From Bacteroidota bacterium (GTDB lineage Bacteria > Bacteroidota > Bacteroidia > Bacteroidales > VadinHA17): 64,000 bases of DNA. Below the pieces are notes generated by a model. It saw only the letters and a list, made by a program, of their open reading frames with translations. It made no database searches and was not told the origin of the DNA. The first letter of the stretch is position 1. Each line of letters starts with the position of its first letter. A program made the position numbers and the translations under genes. The DNA lies in the NCBI GenBank assembly GCA_022561875.1, contig JADFQJ010000002.1, forward strand, positions 1-64,000, read 5' to 3'. Shown one piece after another: positions 46,356 to 55,807 of this stretch.

Positions 46356-47090
46356 GTGGTAAATCCTTATAAAGAATCTGCAGGAAATAAAAAAGACCAG
46401 GTTACTCTTATGTTCGATAATATTGCCTGGCGTTATGATTTTCTGAATCATTTCCTTTCTTTGGGAACTGACCGCAGATGGAGGAAGAAAGCAATAGGGC
46501 TTCTTTCAGAGGTTTCTCCGAAAAAGATCCTTGATGTAGCATGCGGAACAGGTGACCTTGCTATAGAAGCTCTGAAGCTAAAGCCCGCGGTGATCATTGG
46601 AGTGGATATATCGGAGGGTATGCTTGCGAAAGGGAGAGAAAAGCTGGAAAGAAAAAACCTTGAAAAAATAATAACACTTATTCAGGGCGATTCGGAAGCA
46701 TTACAGTTTGATGATCAGACGTTTGATGCTGCAATGGTAGCTTTTGGGGTACGCAATTTCGAAGATCTGAAAAAAGGTCTTGCTGAAATTTTAAGAGTGT
46801 TAAAACCGGGAGGACTATTAGTTGTTCTGGAGTTTTCAAAACCACGGAATTTTCTCTTTAAGAATATATTTAATTTTTATTTTTTCAGGATCTTACCCTT
46901 TTTCGGAAGGCTGTTTTCAAAAGACATGTCAGCATATAGTTATTTACCGGCATCAGTAAATGCTTTTCCTGACAGGGTTGATTTTCTGGAAATTATGAAA
47001 AAGACCGGCTTTACTGATACCGGTTATGAAGAGTTAACTATGGGGATTGCTTGTTTGTATCATGGGAAAAAAGAGTTGTTTACAAAATAA
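46356..47090 (+). CDS. ubiE: Demethylmenaquinone methyltransferase
   Basis: The 244-residue SAM-dependent enzyme (also called MenG) makes menaquinone by C-methylation. The motifs are VTLMFDNIAWRYDFLNHFLS and GTDRRWRK (substrate region), ILDVACGTGDLA (SAM site), and GGLLVVLEFSKP. It starts with GTG at 46356 (VNPYKESAGNK), as no ATG precedes the conserved part. In many Bacteroidetes it is directly followed by porT, as here. Confidence 0.94.
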   Translation: MVNPYKESAGNKKDQVTLMFDNIAWRYDFLNHFLSLGTDRRWRKKAIGLLSEVSPKKILDVACGTGDLAIEALKLKPAVIIGVDISEGMLAKGREKLERKNLEKIITLIQGDSEALQFDDQTFDAAMVAFGVRNFEDLKKGLAEILRVLKPGGLLVVLEFSKPRNFLFKNIFNFYFFRILPFFGRLFSKDMSAYSYLPASVNAFPDRVDFLEIMKKTGFTDTGYEELTMGIACLYHGKKELFTK

Positions 47091-47125
47091 TACAGGGATA
47101 CATTTAGTTTATCTAATAAAATAAT

Positions 47126-47854
47126 TTGCGCAGATATCTTCTCATATTGCTATTATTATTATTCCCAACACTCCTTTTTGCACAAAAAAAGAGGGTGCGG
47201 CACGATCCTGCATATGATAAAAAACCGGTACATTTTGGTTTTACCATTGGATTGAATACAATGGATTTTAATGTTGATTTATCAGGTGATTCTTATGCGA
47301 TTGATTCACTCTATCCTGATGTCAGCAGGCTGAGCCCGGGGTTCAATATTGGGATAGTTTCCAGTTTCAAGCTGAACGAGTATTTTGATCTTCGTATTCT
47401 GCCCGGAATTACTTTCGGTCAGCGAAACCTTTCTTATCATAAGCTTTTTGTCACCGATACGATGAGCTTCAATTTAATCTACAATAATGATCACAAGATT
47501 GAATCATCGTTCCTGGAGTTCCCGATGGTGATAAAGTATAAATCAAAACGGATAAATAACTTCAGGCCATACCTGGTTGGAGGTTTCAATTACCGGCTCG
47601 ATCTTTCAGCCCGGAAGGAATATGACGATAAAGATGCTGTTTATTTGAGATTAAAAAGATCTGATTTTTATTATGAGGTTGGTTTTGGTATCGACTTCTA
47701 CCTTAAGTATTTTAAATTTTCCACGGAACTAAAACTTGCAGTGGGTTTACGTGATATGCTTATACATGATCCCGCGGCTAATAACCCGCAATTTGTAACT
47801 GCTATTGAAAAGCTCCGGTCAAACCTGTGGCTTTTATCCTTTCATTTTGAATAA
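47126..47854 (+). CDS. porT: PorT-like type IX secretion protein
   Basis: The 242-residue protein has a signal peptide (MRRYLLILLLLLFPTLLFAQ from a TTG start), then a beta-rich barrel typical of PorT/SprT: FGFTIGLNTMDF, PGFNIGIVSSFKL, LRILPGITFGQRN, FLEFPMVIKYKS and YLVGGFNYRLD. Its place after ubiE supports the call. PorT is an outer-membrane protein needed for T9SS function, which fits the sorted cargo encoded at 38552-42391. Its last 13 bases overlap the converging TrmH-type gene. Confidence 0.87.
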   Translation: MRRYLLILLLLLFPTLLFAQKKRVRHDPAYDKKPVHFGFTIGLNTMDFNVDLSGDSYAIDSLYPDVSRLSPGFNIGIVSSFKLNEYFDLRILPGITFGQRNLSYHKLFVTDTMSFNLIYNNDHKIESSFLEFPMVIKYKSKRINNFRPYLVGGFNYRLDLSARKEYDDKDAVYLRLKRSDFYYEVGFGIDFYLKYFKFSTELKLAVGLRDMLIHDPAANNPQFVTAIEKLRSNLWLLSFHFE

Positions 47855-48624
47855 CCACGGGTTCTCCCCCTGAACTCAGAACAAATGATTGCTGTTGCCA
47901 TAGATACATTAAGGGAATCGATACCTTCTGCAGCATCAGAAAAACAAGGAATTTTTATTTTTTTGGTAATATATTTTTCAAGAGACGAGCTTATCCCGGT
48001 AGATTCGTTTCCAAACAGTATTATTCCTTTCGGGCCAAGAGTGCTTTCATAAACCGGTTTCCCGTCAAGATAAGTTCCATAAACAGGAAGGTCACTTTCA
48101 GATACCCTGTCCATAAAAGCATGCAAGTCCGGATAGTGCACTTTAACCTGTAGAATTGCACCCATGCTCGACTGGATGACTTTTTGGTTAAAAACATCAA
48201 CACTGTCCGGCGAGCAGATTATATTCCTGACACCAAACCATCCGGCGGTGCGGATAATCGTCCCGAGATTACCCGGGTCCTGAATAGTTTCAAGTACAAG
48301 AGTGAGATTATTCAATATTTCGTTCCATCTTATCCGGAATTCGGTTTTTTCAACTACAGCCAAAACATTATGAGGGGTTCTCAGTGAGCTTATTTTTTTC
48401 AACTCAGGATATTCCACATTGATAATCTCCCTGATATTTTGAAAAACGTGCCTGGGAAGTGACTCTGTCCACTTGTTCTGAGCAACCAGCATCGTGATTA
48501 TCTGGCCGGCTTTCAGAAACTCCCGTACAATCTTATCCCCTTCGATGATGAATTGCCCTGATTCATCACGTGTTTTCTTATTATCCAGTGATTTGATAAA
48601 TTTAATCTTGTTCTTGCTTAACAT
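47842..48624 (-). CDS. TrmH/SpoU family RNA methyltransferase
   Basis: The 260-residue protein has an N-terminal RNA-binding part and a knotted SPOUT domain with LVLETIQDPGNLGTIIRTA, LFGNESTGIS and IPCFSDAAEGIDSLNVSMA, the three family motifs. It adds a 2'-O-methyl group to rRNA or tRNA; the target is not clear. It is divergent from tamL. A TAATTTTG box (48661-48654 on the minus strand) lies 30 bp before its start. Confidence 0.93.
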   Translation of the reverse strand: MLSKNKIKFIKSLDNKKTRDESGQFIIEGDKIVREFLKAGQIITMLVAQNKWTESLPRHVFQNIREIINVEYPELKKISSLRTPHNVLAVVEKTEFRIRWNEILNNLTLVLETIQDPGNLGTIIRTAGWFGVRNIICSPDSVDVFNQKVIQSSMGAILQVKVHYPDLHAFMDRVSESDLPVYGTYLDGKPVYESTLGPKGIILFGNESTGISSSLEKYITKKIKIPCFSDAAEGIDSLNVSMATAIICSEFRGRTRGYSK

Positions 48625-48688
48625 GAAAGTAGTTTTTTACCTGTTTGAATTTACAAAATTAAAGTAAATTTATATAGTTCATAATAAT

Positions 48689-48696
48689 TATATTTG
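48689..48696 (+). promoter_or_regulatory. Probable -7 box of tamL
   Basis: TATATTTG matches TAnnTTTG exactly. It is 59 bp before the ATG at 48755 and back-to-back with a TAATTTTG (48661-48654) serving the opposite gene. Confidence 0.5.
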
Positions 48697-48754
48697 CCAG
48701 CGAAAATGAGAACGCTAACTGAAAGCTTTGAGAATCCCGGGATTAAATAAAAAT

Positions 48755-51073
48755 ATGTCAGTATTAAATGGCCGGTATACAATTGGTTTTTTACTGGTTA
48801 TTTTCACATCGTGTAATCCGACTAAATACATACCTGGCAATAGTGCTCTTCTCGATAAGAATTCCATTCATTTTGATCAAAAAGCAAAAAATATTAGTAA
48901 AAATGAGCTTAAAGATTACCTGAAGCAAAAGCCCAATAAGAAGGTTCTTGGATTTCGCTTTCATCTGGGACTTTACAATTTATCCAATATTGAAAAAGAA
49001 AAATGGCCTCATAAATGGTTGCGTACCATTGGTGAAGAACCTGTGATATTTGATGAATTTCAAACAGGTAAAACCTCTAAAGACATTAAATCCCACCTTG
49101 TTCATAAGGGATATTTTAACGCTTCTGTGAGTGATACGGTTTTTATAAATAAGAAAAAAGCGCGGGTACTTTTTAATGTTCATTCAGGTATACCCTATAC
49201 GATCAGAAAGATAAATTATCAGATCGAAGATACGGCAATTGCTTCGATCGTGTTGGCAGATACAATATCATCTAATATCAGGCGGGGACAAAAATATGAT
49301 GTAGACATTCTTCAACAGGAAAGAATAAAAATCGAACGGCTCATCAGAAACAATGGATATTATCATTTTTCCAAAGAATATATTTATTTTCAGGCTGACA
49401 GTACTGTGGATGATCATCAGCTTGATCTTATTTTAATTATAAAAGAATTCCGGATACAGACGGCTTCAAACCGGATAATGAAAGCGTCTCATCGAAAATA
49501 CAAGATAAATAATGTTTTTATTTACCCCGGGTTTGATCCCCAATCAGCCCTTGCTGATCCTGATAAATATTATCAGGACCTTGATACTTTTAATTATAAC
49601 GGATTTTACCTGGTGGGACGGGACAGTAATTTCCTGGTCAAACCCAGACGGATACTTCAGTCGAATTATATTAAAGGAGGACAATATTACGATCTGGTTG
49701 ATGTGGAGCAAACCCGTTTGCACCTGACCTCACTGGATGTTTACAGGTCGATCAACATCAAGTTCAATGAAATTGAAACAGCAGGGAGGCAGGAAAATGA
49801 ATATCTGCTGGACTGTCACATTCAATTAATACCCATTACCCTGCAATCATATACTATTGAACTTGAAGGTACAAATTCGGCAGGTAATTTAGGCGGGGCA
49901 GTTAACTTGCTTTATAAGCACCGGAATCTGTTCAGAGGATCTGAGGTTCTTGATATTAAGTTGAAAGGAGCTTTTGAAACACTTACTGAAAAATCAGGCA
50001 ACTTACAAAATACACTTGAGGTAGGTGCGGAAGCAAGAATTAACTTTCCTAAATTTCTTTTTCCTTTTCTTGATGCCGAAAGATTTATTAAGAAATATAA
50101 CCCCAAAACCTCTGTTTCACTTGCTTACAATTATCAGAAAAGGCCTGTTTTTACCAGGACTATTGCAAATGTCTCTTTTGGATATCATTGGCAATCATCG
50201 AAATACTCAACCCATATAGTAAATCCCCTGGAAGTTAATGCAGTGAATTTACCGGTTATTGATCCCGATTTTGCTCAAAAACTCGATACTACTACTTACC
50301 TTGCCTATAGTTATAAAGATGTATTGATTACTGCCTTTAATTATAGTTACATTTATAATAATCAGAATATTAAGAAGGTATCTGATTTCATATTCTTTCG
50401 CCTGAACCTGGAGTCGGCCGGAAATTCATTATCCGGTTTACTGGATTTTTCAAACCAGAAGAGGGAAAATGAAAACTACAGGATCTTAGGTCTGGAATAT
50501 GCGCAATATCTTAAAGGAGATGTTGATTTCCGGTATCATCACTATATTAATAAGACGGACCAACTGGTGTACCGTGCTTTTGTGGGTGTTGGTTATCCAT
50601 ATGGAAATTCGCAGGCAATGCCCTTCGAGAAGCAATATTTCGGGGGAGGGGCTAACAGCATTCGTGCATGGAATGTAAGAGAGCTTGGTCCGGGCTCTTA
50701 TGATGCCGGTGATGTCACATTTTATAATCAAACTGCTGATATTAAGTTTGAAACAAATCTTGAATACAGATTTAAACTTTTTTGGGTACTTGAAGGAGCT
50801 CTGTTTTTTGATGCCGGAAATATCTGGTCGATACGGCGGGAAGATGAGCGGCCCGGAGCAGTTTTTAAATGGAATAAATTTTATAATGATTTTGCTGTGG
50901 GTACAGGAATCGGCGCCAGGTTTGACTTTTCATTCTTCATTTTCAGACTAGATCTGGGTATGAAGCTCAGGGATCCTGCAATTAACAATAGTAACAAATG
51001 GGTTATGACAAACGGGGGCGTGAATTTTAAAGATGATTTTACATTGCACCTCGGAATTGGTTATCCGTTTTGA
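48755..51073 (+). CDS. tamL: BamA/TamA family outer-membrane protein, lipoprotein type (TamL-like)
   Basis: From ATG 48755 the protein has 772 residues. A lipoprotein signal ends at IFTSC (Cys about residue 20), so its N-terminus is lipidated, unlike E. coli TamA. POTRA-like domains cover about 60-330 (GYFNASVSDTVF, NGYYHFSKEYIYF), and the 16-stranded barrel fills the rest, with the late motif FEKQYFGGGANSIRAWNVRELGPGS and a last strand ending in F. TamL acts in outer-membrane biogenesis with TamB. The neighbouring TrmH-type gene is a common partner in Bacteroidetes. An in-frame TTG at 48728 is a less likely start. Confidence 0.9.
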   Translation: MSVLNGRYTIGFLLVIFTSCNPTKYIPGNSALLDKNSIHFDQKAKNISKNELKDYLKQKPNKKVLGFRFHLGLYNLSNIEKEKWPHKWLRTIGEEPVIFDEFQTGKTSKDIKSHLVHKGYFNASVSDTVFINKKKARVLFNVHSGIPYTIRKINYQIEDTAIASIVLADTISSNIRRGQKYDVDILQQERIKIERLIRNNGYYHFSKEYIYFQADSTVDDHQLDLILIIKEFRIQTASNRIMKASHRKYKINNVFIYPGFDPQSALADPDKYYQDLDTFNYNGFYLVGRDSNFLVKPRRILQSNYIKGGQYYDLVDVEQTRLHLTSLDVYRSINIKFNEIETAGRQENEYLLDCHIQLIPITLQSYTIELEGTNSAGNLGGAVNLLYKHRNLFRGSEVLDIKLKGAFETLTEKSGNLQNTLEVGAEARINFPKFLFPFLDAERFIKKYNPKTSVSLAYNYQKRPVFTRTIANVSFGYHWQSSKYSTHIVNPLEVNAVNLPVIDPDFAQKLDTTTYLAYSYKDVLITAFNYSYIYNNQNIKKVSDFIFFRLNLESAGNSLSGLLDFSNQKRENENYRILGLEYAQYLKGDVDFRYHHYINKTDQLVYRAFVGVGYPYGNSQAMPFEKQYFGGGANSIRAWNVRELGPGSYDAGDVTFYNQTADIKFETNLEYRFKLFWVLEGALFFDAGNIWSIRREDERPGAVFKWNKFYNDFAVGTGIGARFDFSFFIFRLDLGMKLRDPAINNSNKWVMTNGGVNFKDDFTLHLGIGYPF

Positions 51074-51113
51074 CATTTTTAAGTCATGAATAGTTACAAT
51101 AGTTCAATTTTTA

Positions 51114-51121
51114 TAAATTTG
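51114..51121 (+). promoter_or_regulatory. Probable -7 box of the symporter gene
   Basis: TAAATTTG matches TAnnTTTG exactly, 46 bp before the ATG at 51168; no good -33 box is seen. Confidence 0.4.
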
Positions 51122-51167
51122 TTCACTTTTTATTTCTTGTTTTTATTCATTATGATATTCTGTACTT

Positions 51168-52526
51168 ATGGATCATCAGGATTTACCACCACGGGATAGT
51201 TTTACCAGTAAGTTTGGTGTGATTGCAGCAACTGCAGGTTCAGCAATCGGACTGGGGAATATCTGGCGTTTCCCTTATATTGCCGGAGAGAATGGTGGAG
51301 GAGCGTTTTTGGTTGTGTATCTGCTGTTTGTTTTAGGGATAGGTATTCCGGTAATGATGTCAGAATTTGTTATTGGAAGGAGAGCATTGCTAAACCCGTA
51401 TGGTGCGTTTAAAAAACTGGCACCCGGTAAACCATGGTTTCTCATTGGGTTGATGGGTGTTGGAGCTGCTTTTATGATCCTGGTTTTTTACAATACTGTG
51501 GCAGGATGGACCCTGGAATACATTTACAAGTCAATTACTAATGCATTTGAAGGAAAAACTTCAGCTGAACTTACAACCATGTTTGACGGTTTCAGAGAGG
51601 GATCCATGAGACCTTTGTTATGGATGGTAGTATTTATGGCATTAACAGCCTGGATTGTTTTGGCAGGAGTTCAAAAAGGTATTGAGAAATATACAAAGAT
51701 TTTAATGCCGATCTTATTAGTATTAATTATTATATTGGCTATCAGAGCACTAACATTGCCAGGTGCATCTGAAGGATTATCTTTTCTGTTTAAGCCCGAT
51801 TTTTCAAAAATCTCAGGTAAAACTGTTCTGGTTGCACTGGGGCAGGCTTTCTTTTCATTAAGCATCGGTATGGGAACACTTATAACATATGGTTCCTATA
51901 TCAGGAAAAAAAATAACCTTGCAAATACAGCTCTGAGTGTTTCATTAGCCGATACTTTCGTTGCTATTCTTGCTGGTATTGCCATATTTCCTGCTGTTTT
52001 TGCTTTTGGTATTGATCCAGCTTCTGGAGAAAAACTGGTGTTTATTGTCCTGCCTGAAATATTCCAGCTAATGCCCGGAGGATATATTTTCTCATTGTTG
52101 TTTTTTATTCTTTTGGCAGTAGCTGCTTTAACATCGACAATATCAATACTTGAAGTAGTAGTTATTTATTTCGTAGAGGAATTGAAAATGGTCAGGAAAA
52201 AAGCCACCATACTTGCAGCAGCATCCATATCAGCTGTAGGAATTTTTGCGGCTGCTTCCTGGGGATGGGCCTCTGACCTGACTTTGTTTGGTTTAAATAT
52301 TTTTCAATTAACAGACTTTGCAACAGTTAATATTTTGCTGCCGGTTGGAGGATTCTTCATCGTTATTTTTATTGGTTGGTTCCTCAAAGCCGGAATTGCC
52401 GGGGACGAACTCTCAAATTCAGGAAGTCTAAGGGTCAGGTACTTGTCTGCTTTTATGTTTATTGTGAAGTTTATTGCACCAATTGCAATAGCATTGGTGT
52501 TCCTTTATAATCTTGGGATATTATAA
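51168..52526 (+). CDS. Sodium-dependent transporter, NSS (SNF) family
   Basis: The 452-residue protein begins with the helix 1 signature KFGVIAATAGSAIGLGNIWRF and GENGGGAFLVVYLLF of LeuT-like transporters, where Na+ and substrate bind on unwound helix 1. QAFFSLSIGMGTLITYGSYI is the matching helix 6-7 segment. About 11-12 membrane helices are expected. It takes up an amino acid with Na+; which one is not clear. Monocistronic. Confidence 0.94.
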   Translation: MDHQDLPPRDSFTSKFGVIAATAGSAIGLGNIWRFPYIAGENGGGAFLVVYLLFVLGIGIPVMMSEFVIGRRALLNPYGAFKKLAPGKPWFLIGLMGVGAAFMILVFYNTVAGWTLEYIYKSITNAFEGKTSAELTTMFDGFREGSMRPLLWMVVFMALTAWIVLAGVQKGIEKYTKILMPILLVLIIILAIRALTLPGASEGLSFLFKPDFSKISGKTVLVALGQAFFSLSIGMGTLITYGSYIRKKNNLANTALSVSLADTFVAILAGIAIFPAVFAFGIDPASGEKLVFIVLPEIFQLMPGGYIFSLLFFILLAVAALTSTISILEVVVIYFVEELKMVRKKATILAAASISAVGIFAAASWGWASDLTLFGLNIFQLTDFATVNILLPVGGFFIVIFIGWFLKAGIAGDELSNSGSLRVRYLSAFMFIVKFIAPIAIALVFLYNLGIL

Positions 52527-52666
52527 AATTCCGATACATTAATGAACATAGCTTTGCAAATTATTTAAAAATTGAGACTAAACTATTAATTCTGATTATT
52601 CTCCAATGTTAAGGCTGAGGCTCAGCCTTAACCTTTTTTCACAATCATTCAAATTTTGTAGTTTCA

Positions 52667-52698
52667 TTTGAATAGTATTAACCTTTTTAATTACTTTG
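52667..52698 (+). promoter_or_regulatory. Promoter of the helix-hairpin-helix gene (shared block, copy 3)
   Basis: TTTG (52667-52670), 20 bp, TTACTTTG (52691-52698). The predicted start is around 52703, almost on top of an ATG at 52706. This favours translation from the ATG at 52745 with a leader of about 40 nt. Confidence 0.6.
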
Positions 52699-52744
52699 CG
52701 AAGTCATGTTCTTAATTTGGCTTCCGGTCACCTCATTGATACTT

Positions 52745-53668
52745 ATGATCAGCAAATTCCTGAAAGAATACTTTACCTTTTCAAAAGCAGAAAAGAATGG
52801 CACCCTGGTGCTGGTTATTCTTATACTTGTTGCATTAACAGGATATATTTTATTACCGGGGATCATTACCAGCCGGACAGTGGACTTCACTGAATTCGAA
52901 AAGGAAATTGAAGCGTTTGAACAATCACTGAATAGTATAGAAGATGCTGCCTTAACGGTGAAAAGTAGTGATAAACAGGCTGGAAATAAGAATAATTTTC
53001 AGTTTTTCGAATTTGATCCGAATGATCTTTCAGTTGATAAATGGGAACAGCTTGGTCTTTCAGATAAAACTATAAACACAATTAGGAAATACCTCCGGAA
53101 AGGGGGCAGGTTTTATAAGCCTGAAGATATGAAGAAGATTTATGGCTTAAAAACCGAATGGTATAACAGTGCAAAACCATATATCCTGATAAGGGAAATT
53201 GATAGTCCGGATACGAAAAACACCGCTCCTGTAACGGTTAATGTAAAGAAAATTTCATTTATTGAACTTAATTCGGCTGATTCTCTGGCTCTAACTTACT
53301 TGCCGGGGATTGGTCCTGTTTTTGCCGGCAGGATAATAAAGTATCGAAACCTGCTGGGAGGATTTGTCCGGAAAGAGCAACTGCTTGAAGTATATGGTTT
53401 TCCTGATGAGACATTAAAACTAATAAGTCCGGTTATTAGTATTGACACAACCGGAATTACCAGGATTGACCTGAATAAAGCCGGCTATTCTATACTTATC
53501 AGGCACCCGTATCTGGATGACTATACAGTTAAAGGTATATTAAACTATAAGGATATACAGGGAAAGATACAAGACATTAACGAATTAAAAACCAACAGGA
53601 TAATTCCGGGAGAGATTTTTCCCAGGATCAAACCATACATTATGGTGAGCCAGGAGAAATCTAATTGA
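52745..53668 (+). CDS. Membrane-anchored helix-hairpin-helix protein (ComEA-like)
   Basis: From ATG 52745 (MISKFLKEYFTFSKAEKNG) the protein has 307 residues, one membrane helix (about 20-40) and then helix-hairpin-helix units. The clearest are IELNSADSLALTYLPGIGPVFAGRIIKYR and a later IDLNKAGYSILIRHP-to-KGILNYKD segment; an earlier one has LGLSDKTINTIRKYLRKGGRF. Such repeats bind DNA without sequence preference. With comEC in the same window it may help DNA uptake, but that is inference. The upstream ATG 52706 is less likely because it lies at the predicted transcription start. Confidence 0.85.
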   Translation: MISKFLKEYFTFSKAEKNGTLVLVILILVALTGYILLPGIITSRTVDFTEFEKEIEAFEQSLNSIEDAALTVKSSDKQAGNKNNFQFFEFDPNDLSVDKWEQLGLSDKTINTIRKYLRKGGRFYKPEDMKKIYGLKTEWYNSAKPYILIREIDSPDTKNTAPVTVNVKKISFIELNSADSLALTYLPGIGPVFAGRIIKYRNLLGGFVRKEQLLEVYGFPDETLKLISPVISIDTTGITRIDLNKAGYSILIRHPYLDDYTVKGILNYKDIQGKIQDINELKTNRIIPGEIFPRIKPYIMVSQEKSN

Positions 53669-53813
53669 AATTTAATGTCTGAATATTTGACTAAGAATAA
53701 AATTTTTATTATATTTAGTTAATAATTTGATAGGTTTCCTGACCGTTGATCTACTACAATGTTCATTTATTCAGGGTTATCAGTCAAATTGTTAATTATT
53801 TTTTGGAAATCTG

Positions 53814-53844
53814 TTTGATAATGAGATATCAATTTATAAATTTG
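53814..53844 (+). promoter_or_regulatory. Promoter of rpsU
   Basis: TTTG (53814-53817), 19 bp, TAAATTTG (53837-53844): exact Bacteroidetes consensus, 28 bp before the rpsU ATG. Confidence 0.85.
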
Positions 53845-53872
53845 CGGCTCAATTTTAAATAAAAAAATTAAT

Positions 53873-54064
53873 ATGATTGTAATACCGATAAAAGAAGGCG
53901 AAAATATTGAAAGAGCGCTGAAGAAGTTTAAAAGAAAATTTGAAAAAACAGGAGTAATACGGGAACTTAGGGATAGGCAGGCTTATATCAAACCTTCAAA
54001 GAGGAAACGCGAAACCATTAAGAAAGCCGTATATAAACAAAAGATCAGAGAAAAAGAGTTTTAG
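53873..54064 (+). CDS. rpsU: 30S ribosomal protein S21
   Basis: The 63-residue basic protein begins MIVIPIKEGENIERALKKFK and has the RELRDRQAYIKPSKRKR stretch of S21. S21 lies by the anti-Shine-Dalgarno end of 16S rRNA on the small subunit. The recombinase gene begins 65 bp downstream and hpf after it. Confidence 0.96.
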   Translation: MIVIPIKEGENIERALKKFKRKFEKTGVIRELRDRQAYIKPSKRKRETIKKAVYKQKIREKEF

Positions 54065-54129
54065 TAACATCCCCTGTCAGGAATGCATACTAAATCCCTT
54101 TATTTAATTTTATTGAGGGTCTCCCTTAA

Positions 54130-55017
54130 ATGAATTACCAGGAATCTTTTTTAAGATATTTACAGTACGAAAAACGAAGTTCTCCAAATACCGTACAATC
54201 GTATGGTATTGATTTGAATCAATTTACCAGGTATTGCAGATCGGTTAACAAAAACCTGCAACTTGATAAAGTTGATAGTAAAATTGTTCGGGGCTGGGTT
54301 GTTCAACTTATGGAGGAGGGACTGGCTCCACGCTCAGTGAACCGGAAATTAACTACACTGAAAACTTTCTACCGGTTTCTTATTCGCGAAGGTGCCGTTA
54401 CAAAAAACCCGATGGATGTTGTTTTGGGTCCAAAGCAGAAGACAAAACTGCCGGAATTTGTTGAGCAGGCACATATTGATAAGTTATTGGACCAATATGA
54501 TTTTGGAGAAGATTTTAGTGGAACAAGAAACAGGTTATTAATAGAAATATTTTATAATACCGGTATAAGAAGAGAAGAATTAATCGGACTAAGCGATCAT
54601 GATGTTGATATCGACAGGATGACGATTAAAGTGTTAGGTAAAAGGAATAAAGAAAGGATGATCCCATTTACAAAAGAATTAAGAATGAATATTGAAAAAT
54701 ACCGGAAATACCGTAATGAATCTTTCCCCGGACTGGTTAATCCTTTCTTCTTTTTAACAGATAAAGGTAACAAGATGTATGGTAAATTGGTTTACCTTAT
54801 AGTTAAGAAACATTTAGAGTTTGTAACAACAATTGAGAAAAAAAGCCCACATGTTCTCAGGCATACGTTTGCCACACATCTTCTAAATAGCGGAGCAGAT
54901 TTGAATGCAGTTAAAGAATTGCTGGGTCACGCAAATTTATCCGCGACACAGATATATACTCATAACACTTTTGAGAAACTAAAACAAGTGTATAAACAAG
55001 CTCATCCCAGGGCATAA
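54130..55017 (+). CDS. xerC: Tyrosine recombinase XerC/XerD family
   Basis: The 295-residue protein has the SAM-like core-binding domain (about 1-85) and a catalytic domain with Arg in [12 protein letters not shown], the H..R of [18 protein letters not shown], the H of [11 protein letters not shown] and the nucleophile Tyr in IYTHNT. This length and motif set fit chromosome-dimer resolution recombinases, which act with FtsK. The position between rpsU and hpf is conserved in Bacteroidetes, so it is a core gene, not part of an island. It may be the XerC or XerD member of the pair. Confidence 0.9.
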   Translation: MNYQESFLRYLQYEKRSSPNTVQSYGIDLNQFTRYCRSVNKNLQLDKVDSKIVRGWVVQLMEEGLAPRSVNRKLTTLKTFYRFLIREGAVTKNPMDVVLGPKQKTKLPEFVEQAHIDKLLDQYDFGEDFSGTRNRLLIEIFYNTGIRREELIGLSDHDVDIDRMTIKVLGKRNKERMIPFTKELRMNIEKYRKYRNESFPGLVNPFFFLTDKGNKMYGKLVYLIVKKHLEFVTTIEKKSPHVLRHTFATHLLNSGADLNAVKELLGHANLSATQIYTHNTFEKLKQVYKQAHPRA

Positions 55018-55030
55018 AAATTATATTAAT

Positions 55031-55330
55031 ATGGATATTCAAATTCATTCAGTTCGTTTTGATGCCGATAAAAAACTCCTGAACTTTATTCATGTTAAAG
55101 TGAATAAGTTAATAAAGTACAGAGACAATATACTTGCTGCTGATGTATTTCTCAGGTTAGATAAAGCTCAGGATGATGAAAATAAGATAGTTGAGATAAG
55201 ACTTGATATGTCGCCTGGTCAATTGTTTGCAAAAAAGCAGAGTAATACTTTCGAAGAAGCAACAGATAATGTCGTTGATGCTTTAAGACGGCAAATTACT
55301 AAGCAAAAAGGGAAACGGAGAGAGATTTAA
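55031..55330 (+). CDS. hpf: Ribosome hibernation promoting factor
   Basis: The 99-residue protein has the short HPF/RaiA fold: IQIHSVRFDADKKLLNFIHV, VFLRLDKAQDDENKIVEIRL, and the closing AKKQSNTFEEATDNVVDALRRQI. It lacks the C-terminal dimer domain of long HPF. It silences ribosomes in slow growth. It starts 13 bp after the recombinase stop. Confidence 0.93.
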   Translation: MDIQIHSVRFDADKKLLNFIHVKVNKLIKYRDNILAADVFLRLDKAQDDENKIVEIRLDMSPGQLFAKKQSNTFEEATDNVVDALRRQITKQKGKRREI

Positions 55331-55357
55331 TTGCATTGAAAAATATACAAATTATTA

Positions 55358-55389
55358 TTTGGGTTATCAATAAAATATTTATAAATTTG
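55358..55389 (+). promoter_or_regulatory. Promoter of the tRNA-tuf cluster
   Basis: TTTG (55358-55361), 20 bp, TAAATTTG (55382-55389): exact Bacteroidetes consensus, 49 bp before the first tRNA. Confidence 0.85.
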
Positions 55390-55438
55390 CAAACCAATTT
55401 TCAGAGGTTTCAGGGGATAGGAACGTTCTTTAAAAATC

Positions 55439-55512
55439 GCCGATGTAGCTCAGCTGGTCAGAGCAGCTGATTTGTAATCAGCAGGCCGTGGGTTCGAATC
55501 CCTCCATCGGCT
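55439..55512 (+). tRNA. tRNA-Thr (TGT)
   Basis: The acceptor stem GCCGATG/CATCGGC is perfect, and the D, anticodon (CTGAT-TTGTAAT-CAG) and T arms (GGGTTCGAATCCC) are all formed. The anticodon TGT reads ACA and related threonine codons. No CCA is encoded. Confidence 0.95.
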
Positions 55513-55578
55513 CGTTTGATGATGGTTTGGAAGACTGAATCTGCCTGTTGAGCTTTTAATAACAGATTTTTTACAACA

Positions 55579-55661
55579 GGGGAGATACCAAAGTGGCCAA
55601 CTGGGGCAGACTGTAAATCTGTTGGCAAACGCCTTCGCAGGTTCGAATCCTGCTCTCCCCA
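55579..55661 (+). tRNA. tRNA-Tyr (GTA)
   Basis: Stem GGGGAGA/TCTCCCC, a long variable arm typical of tRNA-Tyr, and anticodon GTA in CAGACTGTAAATCTG. 83 nt; no CCA is encoded. Confidence 0.95.
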
Positions 55662-55724
55662 CTTTTTGATTAATAGGTGGGATCGTGATTTTAATGGGGA
55701 GGTAAGCACACTCACAGAAAACTT

Positions 55725-55797
55725 GCGGGAGTAGCTCAGTTGGTAGAGCATTAGCCTTCCAAGCTAAGGGTCGCGGATTCGAATTCCGTCTCCCGCT
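55725..55797 (+). tRNA. tRNA-Gly (TCC)
   Basis: Stem GCGGGAG/CTCCCGC, anticodon TCC in TTAGCCTTCCAAGCTAA, and a T-arm with GATTCGAATTC. 73 nt; no CCA is encoded. Confidence 0.95.
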
Positions 55798-55807
55798 CTA
55801 ACCATCG

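Noticed and set aside
52706-52744. ATG 52706 as start of the helix-hairpin-helix gene
   Set aside because: It coincides with the predicted transcription start; ATG 52745 leaves a normal leader and a cleaner membrane anchor.
54130-55017. Tyrosine recombinase as the integrase of a mobile element
   Set aside because: Its position between rpsU and hpf is a conserved core order in Bacteroidetes, and no attachment repeats surround it.
55450-55751. Minus-strand open frames reading like 'GRAGFEPAKAFANRF'
   Set aside because: These are antisense translations of the tRNA genes, a known source of false protein entries.
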